Shown: one piece after another, positions 30,073 to 40,501 of the stretch
Numbering within the stretch: the first letter of the stretch is position 1
Layout: each line of letters starts with the position of its first letter
From: Lunularia cruciata
Lineage: Eukaryota; Streptophyta; Marchantiopsida; Lunulariales; Lunulariaceae
Assembly (NCBI GenBank): GCA_948567375.1
Contig: OX419755.1
Span: 26,541,001 to 26,605,000, forward strand
DNA: 64,000 nucleotides
Direction of reading: 5' to 3'
The notes under the pieces: generated by a model
Databases searched by the model: none
What the model was told of the DNA's origin: nothing
Seen by the model: only the letters and a program-made list of their open reading frames with translations
Program-made: the position numbers and the translations under genes

Positions 30073-30981
30073 TAAAAGACTAAGGAGAAAAATAGGAGAA
30101 TGGAAGATCAAAGTGAAAGATCACATTGAGACTCTTGAATGAGAGAACTCCAAATGCCTAGTATGAACTTGGACTTTGGTAGTTATATAGAATAAACAAG
30201 GCTCTTGAGAAGCTTCTCAAGAAGCTTCTTATAAGCTGCTTTCTTAAAGTGCAAGCAAAGCTAATCAAGAAGCTTCTCAATAAGCTTTCTTCTGGAAGTT
30301 GCTTACTTAGTATGCAAGCTAAGTTAGTTGGGAACCTTCCCAAGAAGCTTCTTTCTAGAAAATATCTACTTGACATGCAAGTTAAGCTAATCAAGAAGCT
30401 TCCTCCTTGTAACAATATGGAGTTCAGTGACATAGTTAGTAAGGCTAACAAAGTAGAGAATAAGCCAAATTAGCCCAAAATATTCCAAAAGCATCTAGGA
30501 AGCTTCTTGGGAAGCTTCTCAGATAGCTTAACTTGCACCCCAAGTAGGTAGTTTCTAGAAGCTTCCAACTAGCTTAGCTTGCACACCAAGTAGGCAACTT
30601 CTAGAAGGAAGTTTCTTGAGAAGCTTCCTAGTTAACTTGGCTTGCACTCTAAGAAAATGGCTCAAGGAAGCTTCTTGAGAAGCTTCTTGAGGGCCTTGTA
30701 TGTTACCAATAAATACCAAAGCAGAAGCTCATGCTAGGCATTTGGAGTTTTCCCACATTCAAGTGTCCTAATGTGAGTTTCCATTCTCTTATTTCTCTCC
30801 TTGGTCTTGATCTTTTACACTCCTAGAAGTCACCACTTGGTGAACATGTTACTTGATACTTGGAAGGTACCAAGAAGCTTCATAGATACTTCTAGAATAT
30901 TCTTATAATTCTTGGCTAATTTAGCCTATTTGTTACCTTTTTAGTCTCCACTAACTTGTTTATAAACTCCATCTTGTTATA
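30073..30981 (-). mobile_element. Chr-H 5' LTR, interrupted by a solo LTR of its own family
   Basis: Its reverse start is TATAACAAGATGG (30981, the first G of TGTAAC lost) and its end is CTTTTACA (30073). Removing the insert 30408-30819 and one CTCCT leaves about 490 bp, matching the 506-bp LTR at 4359-4864. The two halves are in opposite orientation to the insert, so the region can fold into a hairpin. Confidence 0.8.
30408..30819 (+). mobile_element. Nested solo Chr-H LTR (412 bp)
   Basis: Starts TGTAACAATATGG and ends GATCTTTTACA. It is flanked by a perfect 5-bp duplication, CTCCT, at 30403-30407 and 30820-30824. It lies in the opposite orientation inside another LTR of the same family. 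AGAAGCTTCT-like repeats give both LTRs many short self-complementary stretches. Confidence 0.85.
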
Positions 30982-31865
30982 AAGAAGGACGAGTAAAGAA
31001 GCCAATAGGTCCAAAAAAAAGGGATTAGATCTGCACCTCCTTCTAAGCACCTACAATAGTAAGGATAAGTACCCAGAAGTCCAACATTAAGGACAAGGAT
31101 TGAAGAATGTCTTTAAGCTCTTTATGCATATCCTTTATTTATAAGAACAAGAAGATTTTATAAAAGTGGACCCAAGTGATAGTATGTTCTTTCTTGGAGA
31201 TTTAGACAACCAATTGTGCTACCATCCTCTATAAAGTATGGAGAAGTTATTGGAGTGATCTATAGAGAGAAATACTTGTATTATTCATTTACTCTAACAT
31301 ATTTTCACCATCTAGAACTACCTAACTTAGTCAATTACAAAAATGACAATAATATGTAGTAAATATGGGTGACAAATTCAGAAGAAGAAGAAGAAGAAGA
31401 AGAAGCACATACTCATGCTTTGAAGTTGGCACTTGTAGCCATCATTCCCAATAGGAAGAGAAAATGCCAACTATTGGCTAAGGAGAAATTCTAGCAAAGC
31501 AAAGGCAACTAAGCAAGCTAAAGAGGTGATGAGGATTGGCACTCCATTAGATAATAGACCTAATCAACAAGAGAAAGGAGGTATTTTTTTCCAAAATAGG
31601 CTTAGATGGGGTAGATTCCATCCTTATTCCTATGTAAAAACAATGCATAAGTCTCAAGAGTGGTACAATGCCATTTGGAGGTTGGTCCAAGAGATGGGTG
31701 AGTTATTCAACCACAATGGTGATATAATTTCCTTACTCAACCTTATCTAAGGGAGGATAATAAAGGAACACAAGCCAAGATAGCAAGTCTATGATAATTG
31801 TAATAATTTCCAAAAGCTAAATGAAACTAATAAGAAGTAGAACTAGCATATATATGGGAAATTCA
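30982..31865 (+). other. Decayed interval with acidic repeat, no assigned gene
   Basis: Around 31370-31500 one frame reads an all-Glu run and then AHTHALKLALVAIIPNRKRK, and 31526-31750 is open (74 codons) without family resemblance. It could be the acidic part of a lost D-like or Gag-like protein, but I cannot show that. Otherwise noncoding. Confidence 0.35.
31380..31405 (+). repeat. GAA microsatellite
   Basis: About eight uninterrupted AGA/GAA triplets. It encodes the Glu run noted for the surrounding interval. Confidence 0.9.
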
Positions 31866-32161
31866 AATAATGTTCTAGAAGCATATAGGAAACTTCTTGG
31901 TGAGAAGCTTTTAGGAACTTTTTTAGGATTAAGTAACTTGTATGACAAGTTGATGGCTAGCTTAGCTTGCACTCCAAGAAATATGGTTTCTAGAAGGAAC
32001 CTTTCTTGGAAGCTTATTGGGAGCTTTGCACTTAGGTTGTTTATAAGTATTAAAGCCCAAGCCTAGGCAAGACATTCAAAGTTCTCCTAAGTTGAGAGTT
32101 CCAAGATGATCTTCCATTCCTCTTCCAAGATGATCTTCCATTCTCTCCTTGGTCTTTTATA
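31866..32161 (+). mobile_element. Chr-H LTR fragment
   Basis: Forward fragment with TTCTAGAAGCATATAGGAA, AGCTTAGCTTGCACTCCAAG and CTCTCCTTGGTCTTTTATAA, matching the later two thirds of the solo LTR at 30408-30819. The start TGTAAC is missing. A short duplication, CCAAGATGATCTTCCATTC, is seen twice near 32100-32140. Confidence 0.7.
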
Positions 32162-32316
32162 ACAACATTAACCTAAATAGAATCACTATCCAAGAGCTAA
32201 CAAAGGTTGCCATAAGAGGAGTAGTAATTTGGCACAAGGTTAACACTACCATAGCTCATGGCTTAGTGAAGTTCACAATAAACTAGCTAAGTAATTTTGA
32301 TCCTTTCTTAGAGGCT

Positions 32317-35300
32317 TGTGATAACCTAATATCATACACTTTGCAATAAATTGGTAAGAAATAGATCATTCCTATGGAGATATGGTTTGGAAATGGATAA
32401 ATTTAAAGAAAAGTGTCACTAATGTAGTTCTTTATTGTTTCTTATTTTACCTCTTGGGTAGAAACCAATACTAGAAGAGGGTAATATCATCAACTAAGAT
32501 GCACTATGGCCAAAATAAAATCCAAACTCATGTTTATGTTAGCTAAGTTCCAATTGATTCTTGAAGTTGATGATCCAATCACTCCAAAGAGTCTACTTCA
32601 CTGCAAAGCATAAAACCCCAAAAAATGTGTTCTACCCTTCCCATAAGCCAGAACTACAAAGGTTCTTTGCCTTGGTGGTAAAGATTTGCTTTCCAATTTT
32701 GTGGTGCTTTTAACACTCTAGCTCACTTAAGACCACTCAAGACATTGCTCCATTCCTTTAGAATTGCCAAGGATCCTAGACCTTAGCCACAAGTACTAGT
32801 GATCATACACACTAAACTACTTGACTTCTCACCAATACTCACTAAAGAATCATTGCCAATACTCAAAATTCAGCAAAAGCAATGAAGAGCTCATGGTCTT
32901 CCACTTTACTCCCTTATATGGATTGAATTAATACTTAAAATGATAGAAAGCCTTAAATAGCTTTTTCTACTACTAACCAAAGAAATATGATGGTTGTAGA
33001 AGTGCTAAAACCTATCAAAATTTCAATTCTTGCATCTAGACTATGCAACCAAGATTTCATTATCCTATCTTATCGTAATTTGTTGATTTGTACACAATTC
33101 AATAACTAATTTGTGTCGTGGGAAAGAGTTTTAATTCTCTTTTGAAGAAACTCTATCTTGTCCTCTTTGGACTACTACTTCAAAGATTACACAAGCAAGA
33201 AAAAATCTACAACATCAAAGAATATTCATTTAGCAAAGGATTATTTGTAGTTCTCTATTGCAAAGAACTATCTTTGCCTATAGCTTTTTTAAGAAGGCTT
33301 TCAATTTTCTTCTTGTAATCTATGATTTTAGTACTATTGTATCATAAGTTTCTTGAAGCTTCCCATTTTTATATTCTCTTAACTTCAAGGATACTTGCTC
33401 TATTTTGGATCATCGTATACTTGAGGACTAAGAGTCTAAGCTTTAAATTTCAGCTCATGGATCTTTGCCTTGGTAAGTCTACCTATTGCAGCTAGAGTTA
33501 TAACATTTGATTCCTAATCTTAAGTAATCTTAGTTATTCTTTCCTTAGAATGATTATAAGTCCCATTAATTTCATTGATAATGTAATCCATCATCTTGGC
33601 TCTAATAGTGGCAATGTAATCTTTCTCTTCTTGTAGTTCATTTTGCAAGACCTTGAGCTAGATTGCTACTTCTTTGCATTATTCAACCATATGCAATTTC
33701 AAATTGACAACAACTACCTTTTCATTTTCTAATGATCCCTCAACGAGTGTCTTCTCCTTATCTTCTTTTCAAAATTGTTCTTTGTAGTCTTGTTGACTCT
33801 ACTTCCCTTCTAACTAAGAGCTCTCAATTCTCCTTGCATTCTTTGGACATCTTCTTCATAAGTTGTATGTTCTTCAATCAGTGAGGTTCTATATCTCTTA
33901 ACCTCATGGTTCTCTTGCATCAAGGTTTTAATGTTTTTGCATATGTATTTCTATAATCCTCTTTGCATTTCTAAGTCTTCTTGCAGTTTGGTCATCTTCT
34001 CATTTGCTTTGTATCTATTCATATGTAGTTATTTTATCACTAAAGTGTAGTCCACTATATTAGGCCATTTCTCTCTATGGTAAGGGAGAATTACCTGCAA
34101 GAACCTAAGAGTTGGTCATAATGAGTTTACGATGAAAGTTGCCTTATCTACTATAGGTGGAGTCAAAACTACTTTTGCAAAGAAACTCTATTTTCCTTCT
34201 TTTCTTGGTGGAATGTGGATGATTTCTACACTTCTTTGCCTTCCATGTCCATCTGATCATTATCTTGAATGTCATGGCTTGGTCCCACTTGAGCTGAACT
34301 TGTAGGCTCTTTTGGCCAAAGGTCTTCTTGATCATGGTGTTCCTTGAATACTACTTCTGCTTCTTCTCCTTGTACTTCTTTTGGTGGAATAGACCCCACT
34401 TCTTCTTGATCATGTCTTCCCTCTTCCTAATACAACTTGGTTCCGGGAAATTAAGCTCTTATTTTGCTATAATGTCTTTTGTTTCTTCCTCAATTTCTTT
34501 GTCCCCAACTTCTTCTTCATTAGAGGAAACATCTACCACTTGGAGATTTCTTCTTTGGTAGTCTCTTTGCTTCCTCTTCTTGGAAGTGCTTACCATTATT
34601 ACCTCCTTCACTTCCACAAATTCTCTTATTGAGATAAACTTGTTGTTGGCTTCTTGATGGTTATTGATCATGGAAGGTTGAGCCAAGAAGTACTCCTTTG
34701 ACATGAAGTGAGAGCCAAACCTCCTTCTATCTTCTTTTCTTAGCAAATTCACCTCCATGTAGAAGCTAATTGCAAATGGAGCAAAGTAAGTAGCTCCACA
34801 ATCCTCCTCATGTTCCTTAATCATAGAGTAGATCTCTCAATGGAACATATAGGCCCAATTGATAAGTTCTCCCTTGGATAATTGCTTGATTAATATTGCT
34901 TGACTTATAATTAGATAGATATTTTTTTGGGCAAAATAGCTTGATAATACACTGAATGAAAAATTTGCAAGCAATGTTTGTGTGAGTATGAAATTTCCAC
35001 CCTTTACTCTTTGCTTTGCACATAAATTTATAATCACTCTATGGAATTCCGCTCCCATATTTCCAAATTTACTGTCCAAGGTCATTTCCTTTGAGGTCCT
35101 ACAGCTACCTTGAGTACCATCCTCCAATGCTCCTCTATCTAATTATAAGGATTCCCACAAAGATCCCCAATGATTGCAAGAGAATCCAATTCCCAATTCC
35201 GGAGTATAAACATCAAATGCTTATTCCAGAGAAGATCAGTCCAAGCTTCCATTGCCATTTGTCAATTATTATGGATTAAAGAATTAACTCAAAGATCTTA

Positions 35301-35840
35301 CTCATAATTTTCTTCACTTTAGCCATATTGCTAACAAGGGTTCCTCAACAAAGAGATTGACAATTACAAAGAGAAAGATCACTTAAGCACTATTCAAAAA
35401 AGTTACTTCACAACATACTAGCCAAAGTGGAATCTTATCAATTTGTGGTTGATGTTATAAACAAGGGTTCTTCTATAATGGTCCTCTATGGGCAAGAAAT
35501 CACTTTCTACACATATGAACTCTCCAAGTAGTGCTATCAACTTTTGGCAAGTAGTTCTTTATTCCTATTAGTGCCATCATTTAAATCAGTGTACAGTCAT
35601 TGATTTTGAAAATCTTAAACTACAAAGATTCTTTATACTTGTACTCTTCATACTTATCTTTATTTTTTTCACTTCTTTGATGATATCTTCATTGCTTTCA
35701 AAAAGGCACATAAATGAACTCCCAAAAAAATTCATAAAAGAGGTTTCTTCCACTACATATAAAACTATCTTGCTCTTCTTCTATCAAAATGTAATAAAAT
35801 AAAACAAAATTACAACTTTTGCACAAATTTGTGTACCACC
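32317..35840 (-). mobile_element. D5: old long-class D element (about 3.5 kb)
   Basis: The left end TGTGATAACCTAATATCA (32317) parallels TGTGACAACCCGGCAAATATC of D3. Inside, GGGTAGAAACCA, AGAAGAGGGTAA, TTCTACCCTTCC and a CTTAAATA box (32952-32959, complement of TATTTAAG) follow the D3 order. The ORF relic lies at 33430-35280. The right end near 35840 (complement GGTGGTACACAAATTT) is a weak match to TGTGGTACCCACATTTT. No target duplication is recognisable. Clearly older than D1-D4. Confidence 0.6.
33430..35280 (-). pseudogene. D5 ORF relic: central domain, acidic part, coiled coil
   Basis: Reverse strand, right to left: SKFGNMGAEFHRVIINL, LSKGELINWAYMFH, a stop, then IKEHEEDCGATYFAPFAISF and YMEVNLLRKEDRRRFGSHF, aligning with INWARCFH and PPHYIMLFVAHFYLGLNLL of D2. 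An acidic NEEEVGDKEIEEE run follows at the same relative place, then decayed coiled coil ending with AKIHELKF (ARLHELKL in D2). Stops and frameshifts are many. The order of parts is kept, which shows this protein has long been part of the D family. Confidence 0.65.
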
Positions 35841-37185
35841 TAGCCAATGTAGATAAATTCCTCAAGTGTGCTTTTGGGATTGGAGAGACAATTGAGACCA
35901 AGATAAAGAAGCAAGTCAAAATGAAGAATTTGATGATCATTAATGCCAATTTAGTTGTGGTCTTTGAGGGACTCAACTTCAGATGACCTTGTTGAAGGAA
36001 GAAATGAAGGAGTTTATTGAGCCAAGGGTAATGGAGATAACAAGAGCCTATAATTGAAATAATAACGATGGCTAGGCTAACACTCATATCAAAAGTCCAA
36101 ATGGAAGAAGCACACTTATAAGGTTTGACCTTTAGATAAGAGGAAAGTAGAAATTCTTCATTGATTAGAGCAACATTGGCACACATAGACAATAGCAATC
36201 AAGGGACCAAAGTTTTGAAAGCTTTTTCCACAATATTAGCCAACTCTACCACTAATTTCTTTGGTTATTATGATAGATAACTTGGAAGATTTAGGTCAAT
36301 TGTTGGATTAAATGTGGTTACCAATCCAAGTGGAACTTAGGTCCAACATAATTGGATTTTCAAGGAGGAAGAATAGTCATCTCCAAGTACTCTAGCGCTA
36401 GAGGTGCCCAAAAATCATTGACCATCTTGAACTAGAGAAGACACCCTAAGTGGTAGAAAATTCCAGTAATTATGGTCAAGACCTTGACAGCTTGAAGAGG
36501 CCAGAGACAAAAAGGTGGAATGAAGGAGGCATATCTCACTTTAGAAGTGCAGAGAAATGACTACACTTGAAGGAGCATCATGAGAGAGGAATCTAGGACT
36601 AACACATTATAGTCTAGGGAGAAGACAAAGAAGAAGAGATAAGCAAGGAACCTAATGATGGAGAGTGTATAGGTCAAGCCAAGAAGCCTCCAAAAGAAGG
36701 GGAAAGCCCCATCAAGAAGGAAGAGATAAAGTATGTTAGGCAAACCTTATTGGGAGGACTTACAAGAATCAAACAAAGAGTTAAAAGTAGCTTAAGCCTT
36801 AGGTGACACAATAGATGAAGAGGTAGATGACCAGGTTTGTGATCTAGACGATGTATTAGTAGATAATTTCCCCAAATCTTACCTTCTCTTCCAACAACAC
36901 CTTCTCACAAAAGTTAAAGGTAGAGATCCTTCAATCTATTATTTTGTCAAAGGTTTGTCATATGCTTACAAATTGAATTTCATTAAGGACACCAATCACA
37001 CACAAACATAAAGTTTTTCCTCTAGATATATATCTCTTGTGTTGAGTACTTTATCTCTATCTCTATCTCTACTTCTAAGTAGCTTCCTTCTTTGTATTAG
37101 TCACTTTGTATATTTGAATTATAGATACTCTCCTTGAGATTGATCTAAGGCATCTCCAATTTATGGTTCTTAGTACCTTTCTCAA
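35841..37185. other. Unassigned AT-rich interval
   Basis: Open frames of up to 166 codons on the reverse strand (35698-36198) are hydrophobic shadows without recognisable motifs. The forward frame around 36740-37010 (VDDQVCDLDDVLVDNF, DPSIYYFVKGLSYAYKL) reads like protein but I cannot assign it. A short TATCTC repeat lies near 37045-37070. No element ends seen. Confidence 0.35.
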
Positions 37186-37189
37186 GATG

Positions 37190-38790
37190 ATATCTATTGT
37201 GATGTTGATTTGCAGTTCTTGTTCTATTAACCAAGGCCTTCAAAGTAGTAGTTTATTATTATAGTCTTTTGGAACTTGTAAAGACACTTGCATTTTAAAC
37301 ATCTATAATTAAGAGGATCACCTTATCAAAAAATTCCCAAAGGTAGACCATTTTTCTTGTTACACATTCTAATTACAAACTCTATTGGTCTAGAGCTCTT
37401 TAACTCCACCTTCTTGATTAAGTATTCAGAAATTGCATAGATTTTTTAAGCACCATCCATTAGCACATTAGTAAGGTTGTATTTATTTAGATTTACATAA
37501 ATCTTAGATGCTTTGTGTCAAGTATCTTGTGCTATAGCATCCACCACACTCACCTCCATCAATGACTTAATTTTTTTCTTCTTGCTTTTCTTTGTTATCT
37601 TCTCTATGATAGGTTCAAGGCAATTCATTACTATATTACAATGTTGGCTTCTTGATTCCCGATATCATCCAACATATCATAATGGAACTAAGTGGCTAAG
37701 ATGGAGAAGTGAATTTTCCCAAGCTTATTATTTGGAGTCTTTTTTTCATGTTGTTAGAAACTCTTATTGAAGAATCCTCTAAATCTTTTATGAATTTGAC
37801 TCTCTTCTTCTGTTTGGAATATGAGCATTCTACTTTTTCCTAAGTATTATTAAAATCCTCCTCTTCAATTGAGGCTACTCTTTAATCCTTGTTTTGAGGT
37901 AGTAGCACTCTTTTATTCCTTTTATTTTGCTCATTCTTCCCTTCTTTTAGAGCATTTGTACAAAAGCTTATAAAATGAGCAATTTTCACACTTAAAGCAA
38001 GTAAGCTCACTATAATAAGGTTGCTCTTGAGATCCATTCTTTGCTAGTGAATAGTTGCAACACCTCTTGAAACCTCATCTAATATTCTAGTCTTTTTTCT
38101 CTAAATGTTAATCTTCACTTGTTATTTGCTCTATATTCTCCTTATTATTGCATCAAAGTCTAAAATTGGTGGGGTAAGAACCACTGGTTAAACCACTTGA
38201 ATTGAAATTTCTCCTTTAGACCTAAGAATTATGGAATAAATTTTATATTTTTAGGAGCAACAAAGATTAATCCATCACCTTCTATACTCTCCTCCATACA
38301 AATTGTAATCTTGATTGCTTTTATCTTTTAAGATTTGGTTCTCTTTCCTACCATAAAGTTGTTCTCAACTTTTTTATCCTCATTACATTATTTTCCACTT
38401 CATGAAAAGAATTTCTCTATATAATCTTGAAATTTTGCTCCAATTTTTCTTTCTACAAAGATGCATATTCATATTCATATTTCCTTATCTCATATAAGCT
38501 ACTTCCCTTATGAGCTTCCCAAAACTTTCATGTGTAAGAAAGCTCTCAATGAAAGCTTTTGTTAAACTCTCTCAAGTGACTACATTGATGGATTCTAATC
38601 TCCTTTGCCTATCTTTATAAAACATCAAAGAAGGATCTTCCAACAAATTAGGCACATGAGAAGCCCATTATTTGTTCTCCTCTTGTTATTTCCTATCCAA
38701 AGTCTCTTGAATTCCCTTGCAAATGCTTTTACATCCTCATCTCCTTTCCCATAAAAACCAAGAATTTTTCCTATTATATTGCTTCCTTTG
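37190..38790 (-). pseudogene. Gag (and possible protease) relic of element E
   Basis: Reverse strand: near 38770-38450, in shifting frames, KILGFYGKGDEDVKAF, ESLTKAFIESFLTHES and FGKLIREVAYMR match the capsid at 24950-25293 (SWESLTSTIIENFLPNES, YERLISEV). Near 37950-38000 ACFKCENCSFYK is a decayed zinc knuckle. Near 37210-37300 a segment reads VPKDYNNKLLL, a stop, then RPWL, like the end of a gypsy protease. The order capsid, knuckle, protease is the normal one here. Confidence 0.5.
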
Positions 38791-40079
38791 ATGTGACTTA
38801 CTTCAAGGTTCTTACTCTCTTATATTTCACTTGTCAATGTTTTCCTTCTTTTAAGCTTTATATCCAAACAGAAATATTTTCCTTCTCTTAAAATATTAAT
38901 TATAGATGTAAAAGTATGATCCTTGGATCTCTTTTCACTAAAATCCAAGCTTTTGACATTGAAAGGTAGTGAATAACTTCTCTTGGATCTTAAACCAATT
39001 AATAGGAGAAACTTTCAATAGATTATATAGGTAACAAAAAAGCAAAATGTGAGCTGAATATATCTAGAATTCATGCTTATCCCAAGGTGATTATCAGTTT
39101 ATTCCTATTTTTATACTTCATAATCATATTGAAGATAATCTCCATGGCTAGATGATAAATCCCAATAAAGTAAAGCTTTTTTGAATAATGGCACTTATTT
39201 TCCCTTCAACATTTACAACAAAGATTCAATAATACCTATCTCTCCAATTTACTCATGTCTTATTTGAATCCTATCCTTCAATCATTTGGGTATAAGATCA
39301 GCCTCCTTTTTATGTTCTTCACTTGGGTAGAAGTTCCAACACATAACCCAAGATAAATTATATATATTTCCTCTCTTAGGTCATTTTACCTTTGGATGTG
39401 CAAGCTTGAGCACCTCCAAAGCTTGAGCTTTGCAGTTGCTCTCTCCACAACTTCTAATACTTGAGTATCAACTTTTGCTACAATAGATAATTTTTAGTTA
39501 GGGCTTTACTTGATTTTATTCTATTAATAAAATTATCTTTTGAACGTATCTTTCTAAGTATTGACTAACATGATGAAATAAAGTGTTTAGAGAACTTAGT
39601 GAAACCTTGAACTTCATTATTTTATGTGTCTCATCTCTCTTCTATTGCCATTAAATGTTTTAAAGCAGACTTGCATTAATCAAGTAAATTATCTACTCAT
39701 CAACACTCTTTCAGGTCAATGAGATGTGCATAGTCACCTCCAAGATGTCATGGTAGACCACAAGGTAAAACTATAGCTTCTCAATCTCTAAATCCAAGTT
39801 AGATCTTTCTCCCCTATGATTTCTAAACATGTGTTCCATCATAACCTTGTCTTTGGTGAATGTTGAATTGCAATTGATACATATCAATGCTTCTTCTAAA
39901 TAGATACAAGAATGGATCTCCTAGAAGAACAAAATTACAATTAAGAAAACCAAAAAGAAAGGAATAAAATGTTACTATAACCAAATTCAAATAGGAATAA
40001 TGCTTTGCTTGCCTTTCACTCAAAAAATACTTTTGTTGACAATTTGAGTGTGTATAATGTGCTACAAGGAAGATGAAAG
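38791..40079. other. Unassigned AT-rich interval
   Basis: No coding domain or LTR end that I can support. The reverse ORF at 39823-40023 is short and featureless. Confidence 0.35.
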
Positions 40080-40496
40080 TGTTATGTTTGGCTTGCTATA
40101 AGTGACTTGCCTGATCAAGAGCAAGAGCAAAACTTGACTAATGGAAACTCTTTACTGTATCATGCAAATATATATATATATATATATATATTCAGTCACT
40201 TCTAAGGTTGAGTATTAAAGTGACTAGATATCTTGAGTGGTCAATACTCATGAAGTCACACAGGTCTATATTCAGGAGTTTAGACAGATGACAGAGTGAC
40301 TATCCCTGTGTTTGTATATATACATATGTACAATGGAAATAAAGGTTCGAAGGCTGGTGTGAGCCTGTTTCAGCCGTGGAGGTAGCTTCCGGGACAGGGA
40401 GTGAACCACATTATTTCCTGTTAGTCCTCTGATTATGTTTAATGGGCCTTATGATGTGCTATTGCGAGAGGTCCCTTGGGACTGTATTTTCTAACA
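40080..40496 (+). mobile_element. Solo LTR with exact target duplication (417 bp)
   Basis: Starts TGTTATGTTTGGC and ends TTTTCTAACA. It is flanked by GAAAG at 40075-40079 and 40497-40501. It contains a long AT repeat that could serve as a TATA region and AATAAAGG near 40338. Base composition is less AT-rich than its surroundings (GTGGAGGTAGCTTCCGGGAC), and the boundaries are clean, so it is probably one of the younger insertions. TGTTA...TAACA ends are common in Ty1/copia LTRs; that assignment is tentative. Confidence 0.8.
40168..40191 (+). repeat. AT dinucleotide microsatellite
   Basis: About twelve uninterrupted AT/TA units inside the solo LTR. Confidence 0.9.
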
Positions 40497-40501
40497 GAAA
40501 G

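Larger units (their letters stand above)
29043..30981 (-). mobile_element. Deleted Chr-H element with 5' LTR, PBS and gag
   Basis: Reverse strand: 5' LTR 30981-30073, primer-binding site directly after it, gag remains to about 29150, then only the last 90 bp of the 3' LTR (29135-29043). The flanks GAGAA (29038-29042) and AAGAA (30982-30986) match at 4 of 5 bases, which marks one insertion. Pol and most of the 3' LTR were removed by an internal deletion. Confidence 0.75.

Noticed and set aside
35698-36198. 166-codon reverse open frame as a membrane protein
   Set aside because: The hydrophobic composition is what AT-rich antisense sequence gives. There is no start context, no relative in the window and no pattern of helices that I would trust.
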